Shown here piece by piece: positions 5,863-6,511 of a stretch of DNA of 6,511 nucleotides; positions within the stretch are counted from its first letter, which is position 1, and each line of letters opens with the position of its first letter. Source of the DNA: Ruminococcaceae bacterium UBA794 (lineage in GTDB: Bacteria; Bacillota; Clostridia; Oscillospirales; Ruminococcaceae); contig DBIU01000009.1 in NCBI GenBank assembly GCA_002304735.1, positions 22,567-29,077 of the forward strand, given 5' to 3'. A model generated the notes under the pieces. The model did not search any database, had not been told where the DNA came from, and saw only the letters and a list, made by a program, of their open reading frames with translations. A program made the translations under genes and the position numbers.

Positions 5863-6511
5863 AGCTGTTTTACATCGTGCTGATTGTGCTTTCGGGAGGA
5901 TATCTCGTCGCGCACGTTATGGCGAAGGCGTTTTTCGGAAAAACGCTGTTTCCCGACACAAGCGAGCTTTTCACGAACAAAAAAGAGCGAAATCTCTGGC
6001 AGACGGTTTTCCCGAAAAATATGCTGAGGCTAGTGATATTCGTTTTGACAGGCTCGATAAGCGGTCTGCTTATGGATATCGCGGGACTTGCGGGGTGGAT
6101 TTCGCTGCTGTTTGCGCCGATTGCGGGGATTTTCTTCAATTTTTTGATATCAATGGTGTTTTCGCCGATTTATCTTAAATATCACAAGAGCGCCGAGCCG
6201 AACGACGAGGAGCTGTGCGAGCTTACGGGGAAGGTTGTCGAGGACGTCGAGCCGGACGGCTTTGGGGTAATCGAGTTGCGCCACGGCTCGAAAAGCTACC
6301 TTTTCCGCGCGGTTTCGGCAAACGAGCGGTTTATTCCGAAGGGAACGAGCGTCGTTGTGATTTACGCGCAGGATTCGTGCTGTTTCGTCGAAAGCGAGGA
6401 GCATTTGTGCGATATTTTGTTCGAGAACGATAAGAACGATGATATTAATATAGAAGAAATCGCCGATGAAAACGAAAATTTGGTTCAAGATGAGAAAAAT
6501 AATAAAAAATT
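5859..6511 (+). CDS. NfeD-like membrane protein, 3'-truncated by window edge
   Basis: An open frame with no stop before the window end; 217 codons are visible. The chosen start is TTG 5859, whose last two bases are part of the TGA of the preceding gene (TTGA overlap). It reads MKLFYIVLIVLSGGY and keeps the first membrane segment whole; the next ATG, at 5919, would cut it off. Residues 3-20 are the first hydrophobic segment, followed by a loop with FPDTSELFTNKKERN. Two or three more segments lie in about 55-106 (MLRLVIFVLTGSISGLLMDIAG, then GWISLLFAPIAGIFFNFLISMVF). Residues about 122-178 resemble the NfeD C-terminal OB-fold: LTGKVVEDVEPDGFGVIELRHGSKSYLFRAVS, then FIPKGTSVVVIYAQ. A highly acidic, Asn-rich tail follows from about 186. 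NfeD-like proteins usually work with membrane-bound flotillin/SPFH proteins or proteases in membrane organisation; such a partner could lie just downstream, but this is inference. The coding call is strong; the family call is moderate. Confidence 0.75.
   Translation, partial: MKLFYIVLIVLSGGYLVAHVMAKAFFGKTLFPDTSELFTNKKERNLWQTVFPKNMLRLVIFVLTGSISGLLMDIAGLAGWISLLFAPIAGIFFNFLISMVFSPIYLKYHKSAEPNDEELCELTGKVVEDVEPDGFGVIELRHGSKSYLFRAVSANERFIPKGTSVVVIYAQDSCCFVESEEHLCDILFENDKNDDINIEEIADENENLVQDEKNNKK

Overview
The window looks like a chromosomal stretch of a Bacillota genome, probably an uncultured gut-type Clostridia member. This rests on gene content (a FapA/DUF342 protein, a Cof-type phosphatase, an NlpC/P60-like protein and a CorC/CNNM protein), purine-rich Shine-Dalgarno sites and roughly balanced GC. 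It is not a taxonomic proof. I see no RNA gene, insertion sequence, CRISPR array, phage gene or attachment site.

All seven genes lie on the plus strand, with gaps of 27, 67, 34, 12 and 21 bases and finally a stop/start overlap. No clear promoter or intrinsic terminator is visible, so they may be one long transcript. In order they are: (1) the 3' part of a beta-phosphoglucomutase-like HAD hydrolase, whose true start lies before the window; (2) a complete FapA/DUF342 protein; (3) a membrane-anchored NlpC/P60-fold protein; (4) an unrecognised predicted beta/alpha-barrel protein; (5) a Cof-type HAD phosphatase; (6) a CorC/CNNM-type membrane protein with paired CBS domains; (7) the 5' part of an NfeD-like membrane protein that begins at TTG inside the stop of gene 6 and runs off the window end.

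The middle is the most unusual part. Gene 3 keeps the NlpC/P60 framework, but Asn, Phe and Ala stand where the catalytic Cys, His and His should be. Gene 4 reads as an eight-stranded barrel with distant resemblance to the HMGL-like (isopropylmalate/homocitrate synthase) fold, and the catalytic and metal-binding motifs are absent. If both readings hold, two inactive enzyme folds sit side by side between a FapA protein and a phosphatase, which suggests binding or structural roles. The last two genes form a plausible envelope pair: a putative Mg2+ transporter and a small membrane protein with a cytosolic or extracytosolic OB-like domain.

No stretch over 300 bases lacks a gene. Gene functions are inferred from motifs read by eye; no database search was run.
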